This document shows positions 44,420 to 57,289 of a stretch of 64,000 nucleotides of DNA, piece by piece. A program made the position numbers and the translations under genes. Position 1 is the stretch's first letter; every line of letters begins with the position of its first letter. The notes below the pieces were generated by a model. The model did no database searches. It saw only the letters and a program-made list of their open reading frames with translations, and was not told the origin of the DNA. Source of the DNA: Toxonevra muliebris (taxonomy: Eukaryota; Arthropoda; Insecta; Diptera; Pallopteridae); NCBI GenBank assembly GCA_963691655.1, contig OY829329.1:66086852-66150851 (forward strand), in the 5' to 3' direction.

Positions 44420-47400
44420 ACGGCAGCTAACCTCACAAAGTTCTATATGTTTGTGGTTGAAGTTGCGGTCGGCTGTTTTTATTGTGTTTATACCATAAAG
44501 CATATTTCCATTGACTCTCTCTTTTCTCTTTCTCTGGCATTTTCTCTCATGCATGTGACATTGACATATCCTGTTAAAAATTTCTGTTCTTCTTTTTGTC
44601 GTTGCTGTTGTTGTTGTGTTGAAAAGGTCATTTTTAAAAACGCCAGCACGACACGGCATGACACGTTCGTGCTATTAGAGCTGTCGGTGTCGGTGTTGGT
44701 GGTGCCGCGTCATAGCACCTCGCGTTTCAAATAGAAATTGGTCCCATGTGTCGCTCTCATTCTCTCTCCTCTCACACAAACACGAACACACACACACATA
44801 CATACATACTCTCCTGCCCTAGTGGTCTTCTCAGTTGAGCACTTAACACGTTACTGTTGTTGTTACTGCTACTGTTTTATGCTTGCGTTATTGGTAATAA
44901 GTATATATGCAGTAGTACTTTGGGAGCCTTAGAGCTGGTCAGCTTCAACTGGTTTTTCTGTGTGACTCTCTCTCTCTCTCTTTCTCTTGTGTTTAACTTC
45001 TAGAAAGAATTTTTTGCATGAAAGGTATAATTGACATAGTTTGGCGATGAAACTAATATCGCCCAGATTTTGTTTTTTTTTTTCATATTTAAATAATTTT
45101 TACGCATTTCAGAGCAGAAGAAACTCATTGTCTCGTAAACTAGAGATACGTGGTCACTAATACTGAGAGTTAACCTTGAAAAGTACTTCAAGGTATTCTT
45201 TGCTATTAACTTCAATTCACTTCTGTTAACTTCTTCAATTTATTTAAAGCATTGGTTCAATTTGTTTTTTGGTTAAATTTATTCACTCTTGAATAAATTT
45301 TCTTTTAAATATGATTCTTAAAATATTATAGCACATAACTTTGAATTTTCACAGAACCAAAGCGGCCAGTATTTAACGATTCTACCTTAAATGATTGTGT
45401 GTGAAGCTTATAACCTCATCATAACGACAATAATTGACATCTTGCATATTGTCGATTGACATTTTCGTTTAATGGTGCACGTGATCGCATGGCGAATGGT
45501 GAACTACATATGGAGTTTCAATGTGTGAGTGTTTTTGATTGCGCGCGTTTTTTGTTTTTTTTTTTCTATACTTGTATTCAATTCTTTTCGCTTCGTTTCT
45601 TATGGGTTCAATGGTTTAAAAAGCGGTAATAGCGTGTTCGCTATTCTTCTTTTTCGACTTAGTGCAAGTAGTTACTCGTATGTATTCTTGTGTTAACATT
45701 ACAGTGCACTTAATGTGCAAGAAAAAATTGCATTATTACATTGATGTGAGTTTCGTCGTCATCGTGGTCGTCATCATCATTGATATGAATGTGTGGATTT
45801 TCATTTTTATGATGTAGCATCAGTTGCACTGATTTCAAATCATTTAATATTATAGTTTTATAATTTCATAAAATTTTGTTGTAGTTTTGCAGTTTTATGT
45901 GGAAACTTTTTCCATAGAAGTTTTTCAACGAATAAAGCACTCTTTAACTAAAGCCTCTCTTAACTAGTATTAAGAATTAAGCAACCAAGAGTGCCAGAGA
46001 GAAATCACTCCTAAAAGTATACTTTAATTTTAAATATTAATGCATTTTGTGGATTTTTTAGTCTTTTAATTCAAATTGAGATTTAAATTTCGAATTTATG
46101 CGACAGATTCAAATCAACCTACTTAATATCTTTATTTTGTTTTTGTACATACTCCTAAACACACATACATACATACCTTCATATATACATGAATATCTAA
46201 CCTTATTGTATGTAATAAATTTTTACAGATTCAAATCCAGAAAAAAAAAACAGCAATGCAAAACAAATTTCTTTATATGCGAAATGACAGCAGCGCAAAA
46301 AAAAAATAGAGAACACACGAAACAGTGTGACATTAATGTGACACACGCACATAATCCTTTTATTTTGCGAATATGTAGCATTTGTGATTTAAAACGACAA
46401 CAATAAAGAGAATCCTTTATTGGGGCATATATGGGAATATACAGAAGAATATGGAAGCGATGTGCATCAGCGGCAGTGCGTACAACAAACACGTACTTAA
46501 ATCATTGCGTTTCAGGAGCAAAAAAAAAAAAACTAAATGAGAGAGGAAGTAAAAGGATAAGAGCATCATCAACAACAACAAGAACAACAACAGCAACTAC
46601 AACAATGATAATGAAATACAAAACGAAAATTTTACATTGCGTATCTTTGTATATGTATATACAAGTTATCAAAGGATAAATCATGTTCAATTGATATTTA
46701 TGCATAAAATACAAAGAGACAAACAAATACAAACAAACGAGCAGATAAATATAAATATGTAACGATGCATGCAGAGATGAGAGAAAAAGAGACAGAGAGA
46801 GAGCGACATGCCGCCATACAACACACGGCACCACGGCACAGCAAAAAGATGCGCATCTTTCTTATATAGAACACAAAACAAAAAAAAAAAACAACACAGA
46901 ACAAAAAAGTATTACTTTGGTTGGGTATGTGTGTGTGTGTGTGTATGCAAAGAGCACGAGTACATCGTTGTAAATGTTAGCCTCAAGGCTGAGGAACAAC
47001 ATGGTGCCAGTCGTCGTTGTCGTCGTCGCAGTATTTTGCTGTTTTGCTGCTGGAACTATGTGAATGTTGTATTAAGTACATGCCTACAGTGTGCTTGACA
47101 GAAATAGGTCTACTTAATACTTTCCCATTGCACCACAAGTTTTAATTACTTCAAATGCTAAGATATTAGCAAAAGTTTTAAGTTTTAGTTGAAAAATGTT
47201 TACATTGAGTAATTAAATTTGGAAAACTTTGTTGATGTGCTCTAATCGAAATTTGATTGTGTGTGTTTGATAATACAGTGCAACAGTAAAATAGTATCAG
47301 AGTTGTGGCTTGGTTTTTATGGGGTATTTTTGAGCGCTGACCAAGAATTTATAAAAATTTATTTTTGGGTCACGTCAAGTTTTGTTTAAGTCTTCGTTTT

Positions 47401-48119
47401 TTTTTAAATTAGATAAGGCGATGGTTCATGCATGGAAGGTTTTGATAAAAAAAAGTTTCATAACATTTTAATTTTTCGTGTATTTTGTTAGATCTTGGTT
47501 TTTTGAAATATACAAAATAATCAAAATTTCAAAATGAAAAAAGTAATGTTTTCCCTTCGCTATTCTGATTTACCAAAAAGCCTGTAGGTTCTTTCCACTT
47601 GTGAACAAATATAACGTACACAACATGAGTGAATGCGAAAGGTTCCACCTATGCACTCAACGGTAAATTGTGTCACAATAGTAGTATTCTGAATCACTAG
47701 TGAGCCCACAGATATCCCAAACGGGGAAGGTTGGATTTTTTTGTCCCTTTAAATTAGTTTTGCTTAATCACCAACAATCGAGATAAATGAAATTTTGTTC
47801 GGTAAGAGAGAGGAGCGGGGGAAACGTCAACCCCAAAAGCCGCCCCCTTCCCCCTCCTCCAGAATTGAGTTTGAATTATAAAAATTATGGACATCAAAGT
47901 CGATGTTTCAGATTTGCTGTTCAAAAAGAAAAAATCAAAGTTAGAAGAAACGCATTTTATTAGGTAAGGTAAAAAAAAGATGTAAAAGCCAAATTTTTGA
48001 CCCCTTCCATCCTTCGAACTCGTGCCCTCAGATTCGTATTTCGTCCAATCGGAATGTATCCGAAATTCTCAAGTTTCAGTAGTAGGAGATAGATAGATAT
48101 ATCCTAATGACTAAATATG
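44420..48119. other. Non-coding sequence
   Basis: No gene seen. It contains CT and CACA runs (44755-44805, 44965-44990), GTTGTT runs, A runs, and an ACAACAACAG patch near 46570-46600. Short open frames here follow the simple repeats. Confidence 0.45.
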
Positions 48120-48566
48120 TAGTTATCACAACAACAATGTATATAGAGACGGGCAAATCAGACAGCCGTTTCGGAATCCGCCACAATTCCTCATCAGTGA
48201 GCTTAGTGATAGTTCTTAATCCTTCAGTATCCTATATAAGCTACTAATATTTGAAAAAATAACCCAGAATTACAGATTTGATTCCAAATATCTTCACTGA
48301 ATGGAGATATTGAAAGAAAACTACCACTACCGTTCTATATACTTATTAGTTGTTATTTTCCCCCATATAGTAGCTAATCTGCATAACAGTTCGTTATTTG
48401 AAAGTCTAGTACATGAGAGAGTGTGTGTGTTTGTCAGAAAATGATTCTAGGTGTCATTTTTTCTGAACGGGCTTCATTCGATCAGTTCATGATAGTTTTT
48501 AGTGGCGGATTCCGAAACGGCCGTCTGATTTGCCCTTCTCTATATACATTGTTGCTGTAATGACTA
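48120..48566. mobile_element. MITE with inverted arms of about 75 bp (447 bp)
   Basis: The arms share TAGT(T/C)AT(C/T)ACA(A/G)CAACAATG, TATATAGAGA, GGGCAAATCAGAC and GCCGTTTCGGAATCCGCCAC at 48120-48190 and inverted at 48500-48566. The interior is non-coding. No certain target duplication was found. Confidence 0.82.
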
Positions 48567-48795
48567 TAGTTGTTCATTAAGCCTGTTTATATATAACTTC
48601 AAATAACGAATTTAACATGAACTTAAGTCATGACTTTGAAAATTAACGTCTAGATTAAAATTTTCATAGTCTCCTAAAAACTATCATGGACTAAAAATCG
48701 CTTTGATCAACAAAGTCAAATGTACCCCCAATAATTAGCCTGATTATGAAAAATCTGCCAAGGCAATCTCCCTGAACAGTCTCAGCAAAAACTAT

Positions 48796-49851
48796 GGCCC
48801 TTATGATGAGCTGCTTTCGACGTTCGATCTTCGCTGGTTATTGAAGATTATGAGCAGTGCAACCCTGTCGAAATTTTCGTTGCGCATAGAATTTTCAGTC
48901 GAACGCAATTTTCGATACTTTCGATACGGTGCATGCTGAGTAATAATTGTTAAAAATTTAAGTATTTTGCTCTTGTCTTTTTTCTTTTGGAGGACTAAAA
49001 ACTAATTTTAAGCAGTTTTTGTAAATTTTTTGCAGGTTCAAAGTGGTGAGCAACACATTGCAGTTATAGAAACTTGTGTCATTGTTGGAAAGCAAATCCT
49101 CTGATTGCAAAGGGCATTTCCACAAAAGTTCTGGCGACTAAGAAAGAACTAAATGGTTTAGGACCAACCAATAATTCCCGGCATTCTGCTTTTATTAGCA
49201 AAATATACTTTTGCTTGTATAATTGAATTTTATTCATCTTTGGCAAATACAATTTTCCAGGACATCTAAAGCCTCTGATAAGACCACAGACATCCTGAGA
49301 TGTGCAAGTTCAAGAGTATTCTCTTTTCCAATGCTTAGTTGGAGTGATCTCTACGCACAAAATCGCAAAACTGCTGCCAATTTTAATATTTTTGGAATTG
49401 ATCCTGCTCATCTGCATTGCTTGAGCAGTTCATTTATAGTAGTCATCAAGTCCACAAACACCTCCTTGGGCAGTCGAAAGTTCTGTAGAAATCTGTACAC
49501 GAATTTTGTAGATGCCAAAGCTTTTTCGAAAGGCTGCACTTAATCGTTTTCTACTTCTGGCCAGTTTCATCAAGCTTTCATCCTCTTCCGATGAATCGTT
49601 GAACTTGTATTTCGTTGTAGTAATAATTTCCTTAGTCCTTATATTTTCTACTTCATTTTTAAACAAATCTTATTTATTTTTCAAAATGACGATAAGCTGA
49701 TAGAAACATACTACCGTGAACAACCCAAAATGAGCGAAATTCACAATAACGCAATTCTCTGTTGAAAGCACGTTATAATACCAAACTCAAATTCATTCGA
49801 TCAGGGCATTCGACTACAGTCGAAGATCGAACGCCGTTCATAATAAGGGCC
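48796..49851 (-). mobile_element. PIF/Harbinger element remnant (1056 bp)
   Basis: The inverted ends are GGCCCTTATGATGAGC and GGCCCTTATTATGAAC, continuing to CGTTCGATCTTCG on both sides. A 3-bp TAT flanks each end (48793-48795, 49852-49854), and 3-bp duplications are the rule for this superfamily. It encodes a broken HARBI1-like protein on the minus strand. Confidence 0.82.
49230..49666 (-). pseudogene. HARBI1-like transposase, N-terminal part, frameshifted
   Basis: The minus strand reads SSEEDESLMKLARSRKRL. After a frame change it continues KFVYRFLQNFRLPKEVFVDL, IPKILKLAAVLRFCA and GKENTLELAHLRMSVVLSEALDVLE. These follow the HARBI1 pattern FRLxKxxFxxLL...LKLAAxLRFxA...LSQPTVSxVLxEVLxAL. The nuclease half with its catalytic acids is missing. 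At least one frameshift and one stop (LRFCA*) are present. Confidence 0.72.
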
Positions 49852-49855
49852 TATG

Positions 49856-50859
49856 ATTCCAAGCATGTAATGTCATTGCTCTCTAACTACATATCTTATT
49901 CTCCTGCTATTTAGTGCCTTCCAGTTTGGAAAGAAGGATGTTCATTGGCATTTCCCTTTTTCCAGACAGAAACGCCAGTTGCTTTTCAGTATTATGCCCA
50001 GCATGCTTATGTAATCCCTCAGTTTACATTGACCTGAAAGAACTAATGCTTTCTTATCATAATCATAATTGAAAACTATAAAATTAATTATATTTATGGA
50101 TCTATTTTTGTGGAGCACAGTGTAGCACAATGGAATTCTACATTCGCACAGAAAAAAAAAAACCAAAAATTATTCTGATTTTATATCGAAATAATGAAAT
50201 TTTATATTTGTTCACGGCATCAGTGGTGATGTAGAATGGTGAAGAAGCGTTATAGTATGGCTAAAATCGATTTCGTAAGCGCGATAAAGGCGATAAAGGC
50301 GATAAAGTATTTTATGTGAAAGAACAATCTTTTTATAAAACACTTTTATACATTGTACATACAAATACATATACATATATATGAAATTTTATTATTGTTG
50401 TTTGTTAAATCTTGAAATGTGGGCCACTAGTAGTAGTATGATGATAGTAGAAAACAGAAAACAGAAAACCCTTCCGATGGATAGGGATTGGCAGCAACAA
50501 AAAGCGCCAAAAAAAAAAAAATATTATATGATCGATTGTATTTGGTAGAGAAAGAAAGCTGAGATGGGTAAATGGGTAACAGATAGAAATTGTAACGCAT
50601 CCCAGCTACCTACAAAAACAAAACAAAAAACGTTTTTATTATTTGCTGAATGAGAGAGACACAGATTCAAAGTCTGCGGATTCGTACTCTCTCTCTCTCT
50701 CTCTCTCTTTCTCTCTTGTTCGCAAAAACGTAGAAAGAAGCCGCACTGAAATTGATTGCGAAATTGAAATTCAAAAGCCGTTTTATTGAATTACGTGCCT
50801 AGTGAACAATTTAATATCTTTTATACTTGCATACAAACATACAAAAATATACAGAATTC

Positions 50860-50912
<53 letters not shown>

Positions 50913-51450
50913 TATTTGTATTTCAGTTACATATATTTATTTGTATTTGGTTCAGCTTCTACAGCATTGTTGTTGTTGTTGCTTATATTCATTGCATTCA
51001 ATTCATATTCGTGCTTCGTATAACTACCAAAAGATGTGAATTTTTTCAAAATAGAAATTATTGTTTTCGCTAGTATACGAGCAGATAGATATCAAGGTAA
51101 ACAAAATAGAGAAAAATTAAGAAAAAGAAACAGCAGCAGCAGCAGCAGATAAAAACAACTAACTTACAATGTGGTTCAAGGCTAGTAATTTTCTATTGAC
51201 TGCAATCTAAATAAAATATGTGAGATTGCCTTGTCTTAATTAAATACAGCAATAACATTAAGCTGCAAAGTTTGAAAAAATATTACACATTTTTTTTTTC
51301 ATTTTTTTTTTATTTTAATTACTAACAAAGGAAATGTTTTCTAAGTTTTATGGCCACATTATCAATATTTTTCTATATTATTTTCTGAATTTAAATTTAT
51401 GCATCGATTGAAGAGAGTATGAGTTGTTACAAGAAATGTTATAAAAATAA
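49856..51450. other. Non-coding sequence with (TA)n
   Basis: No gene seen. A (CT)n run lies at about 50691-50715 and a (TA)n run of about 46 bp at 50862-50907, which makes spurious YIYIYI frames. CAGCAGCAG lies near 51132-51150. Confidence 0.5.
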
Positions 51451-51539
51451 CCCTAAAAGTATGCAGTGTTTTTATTATTTTGATATTTTGTAATAGGTGT
51501 ATGATATAAACATTTTTTTTTTGTTTAGAAAGGCAGTTA

Positions 51540-52205
51540 TTTAATTAACAAAAAGAATGAACTCAATAATCAAAATATTGGCCATCGTTAGCTATGACTT
51601 TTCACCATTTCTCCTGAGATTAATGGATTCCGTCCCAGTACGAATTCTAATTTTATTACGCTAACCATCCATCAAGCCAATTTTTCACTTCTTCGTACAA
51701 ATTTAAGTGCTGTTCCGAAAGACCGTGCTGCAGCATCCGAAACAAGTAGTAGTCGGAAGGAGCCAAGTCTGGTGAATACAACGTGCGGGGTAAAACATCC
51801 CACTATATATTTTTTAAATAGTTTTTAACACAATGTGCAACTTGGGGCACCGAGGATTGTCAAATTAAAAAATTACTTTGTGTTCTTGGCCGCAATTCTG
51901 GACGTTTTTCCTTCAAAACTCGGTTCAATTTGATCAGTTGTTGTCGGTATTGTTCAGCAGTAAATGTTTTACGAAATTTCAGCAGTAGACAGCTTTTATC
52001 CTGGTTCTTTGATGGTTCTTCACGGTTTTTGTAACTGATGTTAAAATCACCATTTCTAAATTTTTTTAAATCATCGTTCACAAGTGTCTTAGCTTGGAAC
52101 AGGTTCACCATAAGCCTCAACCGACGATCTTATAGTTTCTTCAAATGAAAGAAGGTTATTAAACTTCCCACAATATTACTTTTGCTGGTTTAAAATTCGA
52201 CATTA
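51540..52205 (-). pseudogene. Decayed mariner transposase remnant
   Basis: Minus strand from an ATG near 52203: MSNFKPAKVILWEV, a degraded helix-turn-helix, then a jump to the C-terminal half. That half has FDNPRCPKLHIV, a QTWLLPTTTCF-type shifted version of SPDLAPSDYYLF, and LTMANILIIEF near the end. The middle of the gene is deleted, and stops and frameshifts abound. Confidence 0.7.
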
Positions 52206-52412
52206 TTGGAAACGAAAAAAAAAAATGTTATTTGAACAATTGCAACCTATGGCACACTGCAGCATTATTGACAATTGTCTGCTCTCCAAAACGCCATATT
52301 AATTATCCTCCACACAAACTATGTATGATATAGCTATGCCATCTGTTAGTTAAAACCGCACTTCATATTTATAACCTATTATGTAATTAAAATGACTGTC
52401 AAACAATAAATA

Positions 52413-53310
52413 CCAGCTTGATCAAAAAGTTCCTGGAATAACCACAGTGTGGCGCTCCCATCGTGCCGATTTGAGTTCTATTTTTTTTTTGTTAAGTTGG
52501 TACATCTGTTGTTGATATTCCCTCTAAATCTTAGCATCATAGCTTGACATTTGCAAAAGTTACGTAGCCAAGAGTGCATCTATCTCTGTGTGTGTTGGCG
52601 ATCTTTTACAATTTTATTAAATTATATTGTATTAAATTTTGCGTAAAAAACAGATTTAATGGTGTGCGAACGTTGAAAATGTTGGAAAAGTGTTTCGGCA
52701 ACGATTCTCTAAAGAAAACGGTGGTTTACCAGTGGCACAAGCGGTTCAAAAGTGGCCGTTAGTCAATCGAAGATGATGAACGCAGTGGCAGACCATCGAC
52801 ATCGAAAACAGACGAAAACGTTGATAAAGTTAAAGAAATTTTGGACAATAACCGCAAATTAACCATCAGAGAGTGTGGGCGTTATGAGGCGTTTGCTTGA
52901 AGCAATTCGCCGAAAGAAAAATCGTGGATTCTGCACCATGATAACGCACCGTCGCACAGTGCCAACATTATTCGTAATTTTTTGACGAAAATTGCAACAA
53001 ATACCATCCAACAGCCACCGAATTCACCTGATTTGGCTCCCTGTGGCTTCTTTCTGTTCAATCGAGTTAAAAAACCATTACGTGGAACGCGTTTTAGCAG
53101 CCGAGAGGAAGTAATGGAAAAATTGCAGGAAGCACTGATGGACATACCGAAAACCGAATATAAAAAATGTTTCGAGGATTGGATCAGGCGCTGGCATAAG
53201 TGTGTTGCAGTCGATGGGGATTTCTTTGAAAAGAACAATATTGATTTTGATGAATCAACTTGTATTTGTAATTTTCTAAATAAATTCCGGAAACTTTTTG
53301 ATCAAGATGG
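52413..53310 (+). mobile_element. Internally deleted mariner-type element (898 bp)
   Basis: Terminal inverted repeats CCA(G/T)CTTGATCAAAAAGTT followed by (C/T)C(T/C)GGAAT are flanked by TA (52411-52412, 53311-53312). The 5' part encodes LKKTVVYQWHKRFKSGR, a stop, then EDDERSGRPSTSKTDENV. After a gap the 3' part has WILHHDNAPSHSANI and PPNSPDLAPCGFFLFNRVKK. The third catalytic aspartate of the DD34D triad is glycine (PCGFF). It is inactive, and belongs to a lineage different from copies 1 and 2. Confidence 0.88.
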
Positions 53311-53319
53311 TACTTTAAA

Positions 53320-54855
53320 TAAAGTGATGTAGTATTTGTCAAGCTTTCGTACCACTCTAAGAAGTGTAGAGATTCTAACCTGAAAGTATGCAGTATATTA
53401 ATTATTATTTTATGCGTAAATAAAGTAGTGGAGGGCCGCAGTCAAAGGAGACTGGTTTCCGAACCTCCTATTCGATACGAATAGAACCTCTCAAAAATTT
53501 TTGTCTGGCTGTAGCACTAGCTGCAATGACCTTGACTACACTTTACATAGTGTAGTGTGACTTTATGGTTGAAATAGCGAACTTTCGGGAATAAGATAAA
53601 AAATAAAGCGAACTTTTAGGGATGGGATGAAATAACCTGTCATTTCACTCCCATATAAAATTTGTTCATACCGCCGCTACAGATGTTGACAAATCAAAAA
53701 CGTTTGAGAGACTCAACATGCCAACAAACAAGTGAGTCAAACATTTGAGGAGTTCGTAATAGAAAAGAAAAGTTAGTTTATTTACGCTCACTAGTTTTTG
53801 AAATGATAACCTCACTCAAAAGAGGAAGAGAGAATTTTTATAGCTCTACGCACTCTACTTTCCACCCCTTCAATTGTTGGGTAAATACCAAATATGATTA
53901 TTTAAATAAGTGGACAGTAAGAAGCATTAAACGATTCAAGAAGAGATGACTTCTTTTTATTAACATTTAAACTGTCAGTAGTTGGTAAATCCAAAAGTCA
54001 ATACAGTAATACAGAATTACGAGCGAAATGATATGCGATGAGAGCCAACAGAGAGTGTGGGTGAAAATGTGTGTGTGTGTATGAGAGAGAAGGCGAGAGA
54101 CACACAGAAAGAAAGCAGTGCATGAAAATCAGTTTTAATTTTTTCATTTTGCATGTTAAATATGCAAAAATTGAAAAGAGATAAATTGAAAATTTTAAAG
54201 TATATAAAACTGTAGACGTAACAATGAAAATATTTTGTTGAATATTCACAAACGCACAAGATAAACGAACATTTCGAAAGACAGATAGCTCTGTACATGT
54301 AAACATATAAGGCTAATTGTATAATGTATGGTGAAAGACGAAAGGACAAGGACAATAAACCATAAACAAAACAAAAAAGGCAGAAAAACAACAGAAGAAC
54401 GTTGCTGCATATACATTGCACATGAATAAAAGCAAGTAAGTAAATAAATGGAAACAATTGCTGTAGCTGCAAGTACCAACAACAAATTCCAAGAATATAT
54501 TGTCAACTTGAATGTTACAGTATGTAGTTGTTGTCTTTGATATTAAAGTTAATAGCAGCTTATTGTTGCTGTTATTGTTGGTGATCATACCATTATTTTA
54601 ACTGTAGTTGAATTTATAGAAATTTACTGCAATAAGTCAAGTCAAGTCATATTAAACGTTCGTCCGCTTTGTCCTTTTTTCCTTCCCCCGTAAAAACACA
54701 ATCAAGGACAACAAACTTACTTTTTGGCTTTCTTGCTTTTTTTATCTCTTAAATACTTTTCAAATAATTCTCTCTCATTTCGGACTTTTTATATATTGGT
54801 CATTCCCTATTCTATCACAAATTTTGTTTTACTTTTTATAAACACTCAGAAATCA
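53320..54855. other. Non-coding sequence
   Basis: No gene seen. It includes GTGTGT and GAGA patches near 54060-54110 and a purine-rich stretch. AGTATGCAG at 53386 echoes the same word at 51461, outside the two mariner remnants. Confidence 0.45.
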
Positions 54856-54859
54856 CAAG

Positions 54860-55560
54860 GTATTAAGTCCAGGGAATATGATGCTGGATGAATTTCTTCA
54901 ATCTCTGTGCGCGCAATGATGTCAATCGTTTTTTCATCAATGTGAGCGGTGGGGCGTTATCGTGATGCAAGCGATGATGAGTAGCGGCGCAGCTCATCGT
55001 TTTTTTGGTTTCCCAAAAAGTTATTGAAAATTTGTGGTAAGCCGCTGACCAATTTTCAGAGGAATAGCTGCTGCAATTTTTTCTCTGTTGAAATAAATTT
55101 ATATCATTACTTTTGACGCTGTCTTCTACTGATTGGATTTAATGAATGGATTAGCACCTTTTGGGTTCTATACCACCGATTGTTAGTTGGTTTCTGGGTC
55201 GTACTTGAAGAACCAAGCTTCATCATCTATTGCAATTTTATTAAAGATGCTGGAGTCTCTATTTCTGTAAACTTTTGAAGAAAATATTGGGCAAAACGCA
55301 CACACGGCTCTTTTGGAGCATCAGTTAAAATTCGAGGGACCTATCGTATTTGTAATACAACCATAGCATTTAAGCCCAGTTCCTCAGCAATTATTTCTTG
55401 TGTCAATCTTGTATCTTTATCAATTTTGAGCATCACCAGAGCTACACTTACGTCATCCATCAGTCGAAGATTTTGGGCGATCTTCACGAGAAAATGCCAG
55501 ATCTGGAATCACAGAAGCCACTTCGAGAGGGCCATAAGAGCTATTTGGCATTCGTCAAAT
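54860..55560 (-). pseudogene. Decayed mariner-like transposase remnant
   Basis: On the minus strand, in changing frames: IAIDDEAWFFKYDPETN near 55190-55250 (like the family's TxDEsWxxxYDPETK), NPKGANPFIKSNQ, HDNAPPLT near 54960, and TIDIIARTEIEEIHPASYSLDLIPCDF near 54880-54940. The SPD motif reads SLD. Several stops. It is a distinct lineage from the other mariners (IEEIH and PCDF wording). The ends are not found. Confidence 0.65.
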
Positions 55561-55983
55561 ATTTCCACATGCTTGAGGTTACGCTGAAGTCCGAAATCCG
55601 CAAAGAAAGGGCAAACCGAATCTCTTGCTCTGATGGCGGTGGAGTTTCTACCGCCTCTTTCCTTCTGTTTGCAGTGAAACTTAAAATTGAATATCACAAT
55701 ACTAAGCCAAATCATCTGACATTTTTTGACTTGTCAAAAATTTATTCAGTGTTGCCAACTAAGCAAACTTTTGTTAGCCACTTCTATATAAAAAAAATTT
55801 TGAATTTGCAAATAAAGATTAAGGTTTTTAATAATTAGGAACATACGGAAATAGCCACACTTGAGTGCTTCAGAAAAACGGCAGACTAGAGCGACTTGGC
55901 AGAAATGTAAGATATGACGTCAGAAAGTCAAGCAACGTCTCTCCTTCTTATGTCCTTTTGTCTCTTGTGGGATATAGGGCCTG

Positions 55984-57271
55984 CAAGGCCGTATTTAGGG
56001 GGAGGTTTTGGGGGTTTGACCATCTGATTTTTTTTCTTTGACATGAGGTTTGATTTCGGATTCAAAAAGAGAAGGTGATGTTGAGCAATCCTGCATTCAT
56101 AATTTTACTATGTCAGTAACTTTTTTTAATTAAAGTTTCGTCGTGAAACATTTTGAAAAGTTTAAAAGCTAATAAAAATAGAAAAAATTGTCGGATCCTT
56201 GTAAAATTAGACTTATATGAAAAGTAATACATAGCAATATTTTATTATGCTAAACTCGTCCGCCATATTTGATTCGGAATTTTGAATTTTCAAAATCTGA
56301 CTGCAGATTTGTAACCAGCGGTCCTTTAAACACTGCAGACCACTGCACTTTCCATTATGCCTGGCTGTGGGTGTGAGTAAGATAAAATCCGTTCTTTGTA
56401 AATTTCTTCCTGCACCCGTAGACATAAACACATCCCCTGCTTTAAGGGCGCATGAAAACAATTGAAAGGGCATGATTTAGCCTTTAATTCTTAATTTTCG
56501 AAGTATCTAGCACGTCAGGGTTCAGCTCTACAATTTCTCAAAAATGGCCAAAAACGGTATTTTTAGGAATTTCAGTCCCGATTTTTCTAAAACGTGACGT
56601 AATGCGAAGTTTCTCACCTCAGATTTATGTTCAGCATGAAAAATTCATTCGCAAACACTAGGAACTATATTATTCGCCAAAACCATGCAGGGCAGTTTTA
56701 TTGGATCAGCTCCAAGGTTTTTGGAGACAATCTTAAAATGTAATTAATTCTTTAACCCATTATTGCTCAGAGCACCCCAACTCAGAAGATCCCTTTTAAT
56801 GCTGTGACTGCACGAATTTAGGGAATATATGAATTGATAATGGCCCGAATTCACACTAATAATCATTTGAAAAAATGAGCCTGAATATTTCATTTTTTTA
56901 ACTTTGGGTTATGGAAAGTCAATGAGTTATCGAAATTATGTCCTTGACGTTCAAAAAATGCATTGGAATTCACATTGAATAATATTCATTTGAAAAAATT
57001 GAAATTGATTATTCTGTGAATTTTTTGTAATTTTCGGCCATTTTTTTTGTAGGTTAAGATTAAAAATAAACTCGGAAAGAACAATTCCTCAAGCTTCAAG
57101 GCATTTATCCACTCTTGTCCTTTGACTGATAGGGTCCATCAAATGCATCATCGTATCTAATTTATTTATTTAAACATCAGTTTCATAAAAATTATTTATG
57201 AATATTTTCTTCGAATGAAACCCCCTCCCCCCCCCCCCCCCCCCCGAAAAAAAATCCTGGCTACGGCCCTG
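55984..57271. mobile_element. hAT-like element (1288 bp) with poly-G end, carrying repeat F
   Basis: Ends CAAGGCCGTA and, inverted, CAGGGCCGTA are flanked by an exact 8-bp AGGGCCTG (55976-55983 and 57272-57279). Just inside each end lie G-rich runs: GGGGGAGG...GGGGG on the left, and about 20 consecutive Cs at 57224-57245 on the right. Repeat F occupies about 56250-56705. No transposase is recognisable. Confidence 0.75.
56250..56705 (-). repeat. Repeat F, single copy
   Basis: The minus strand matches 20751-21190 over most of its length. Shared pieces are ACTGCCCTGCATGG at one end, AAATTGTAGAGCTGA, CATGCCCTTTCAA, AAAGCAGGGGATGTGTTTATG and ATGGCGGACGA at the other. It is non-coding. Confidence 0.8.
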
Positions 57272-57289
57272 AGGGCCTGTGTAAAACGT

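Noticed and set aside
50786..51073. Open frames rich in YIYIYI
   Set aside because: Produced by the (TA)n microsatellite in three frames at once.
54017..54588. Overlapping hydrophobic minus-strand frames
   Set aside because: Several overlapping frames in A+T-rich DNA give Leu/Phe/Tyr-rich products. There is no codon bias or signal architecture.
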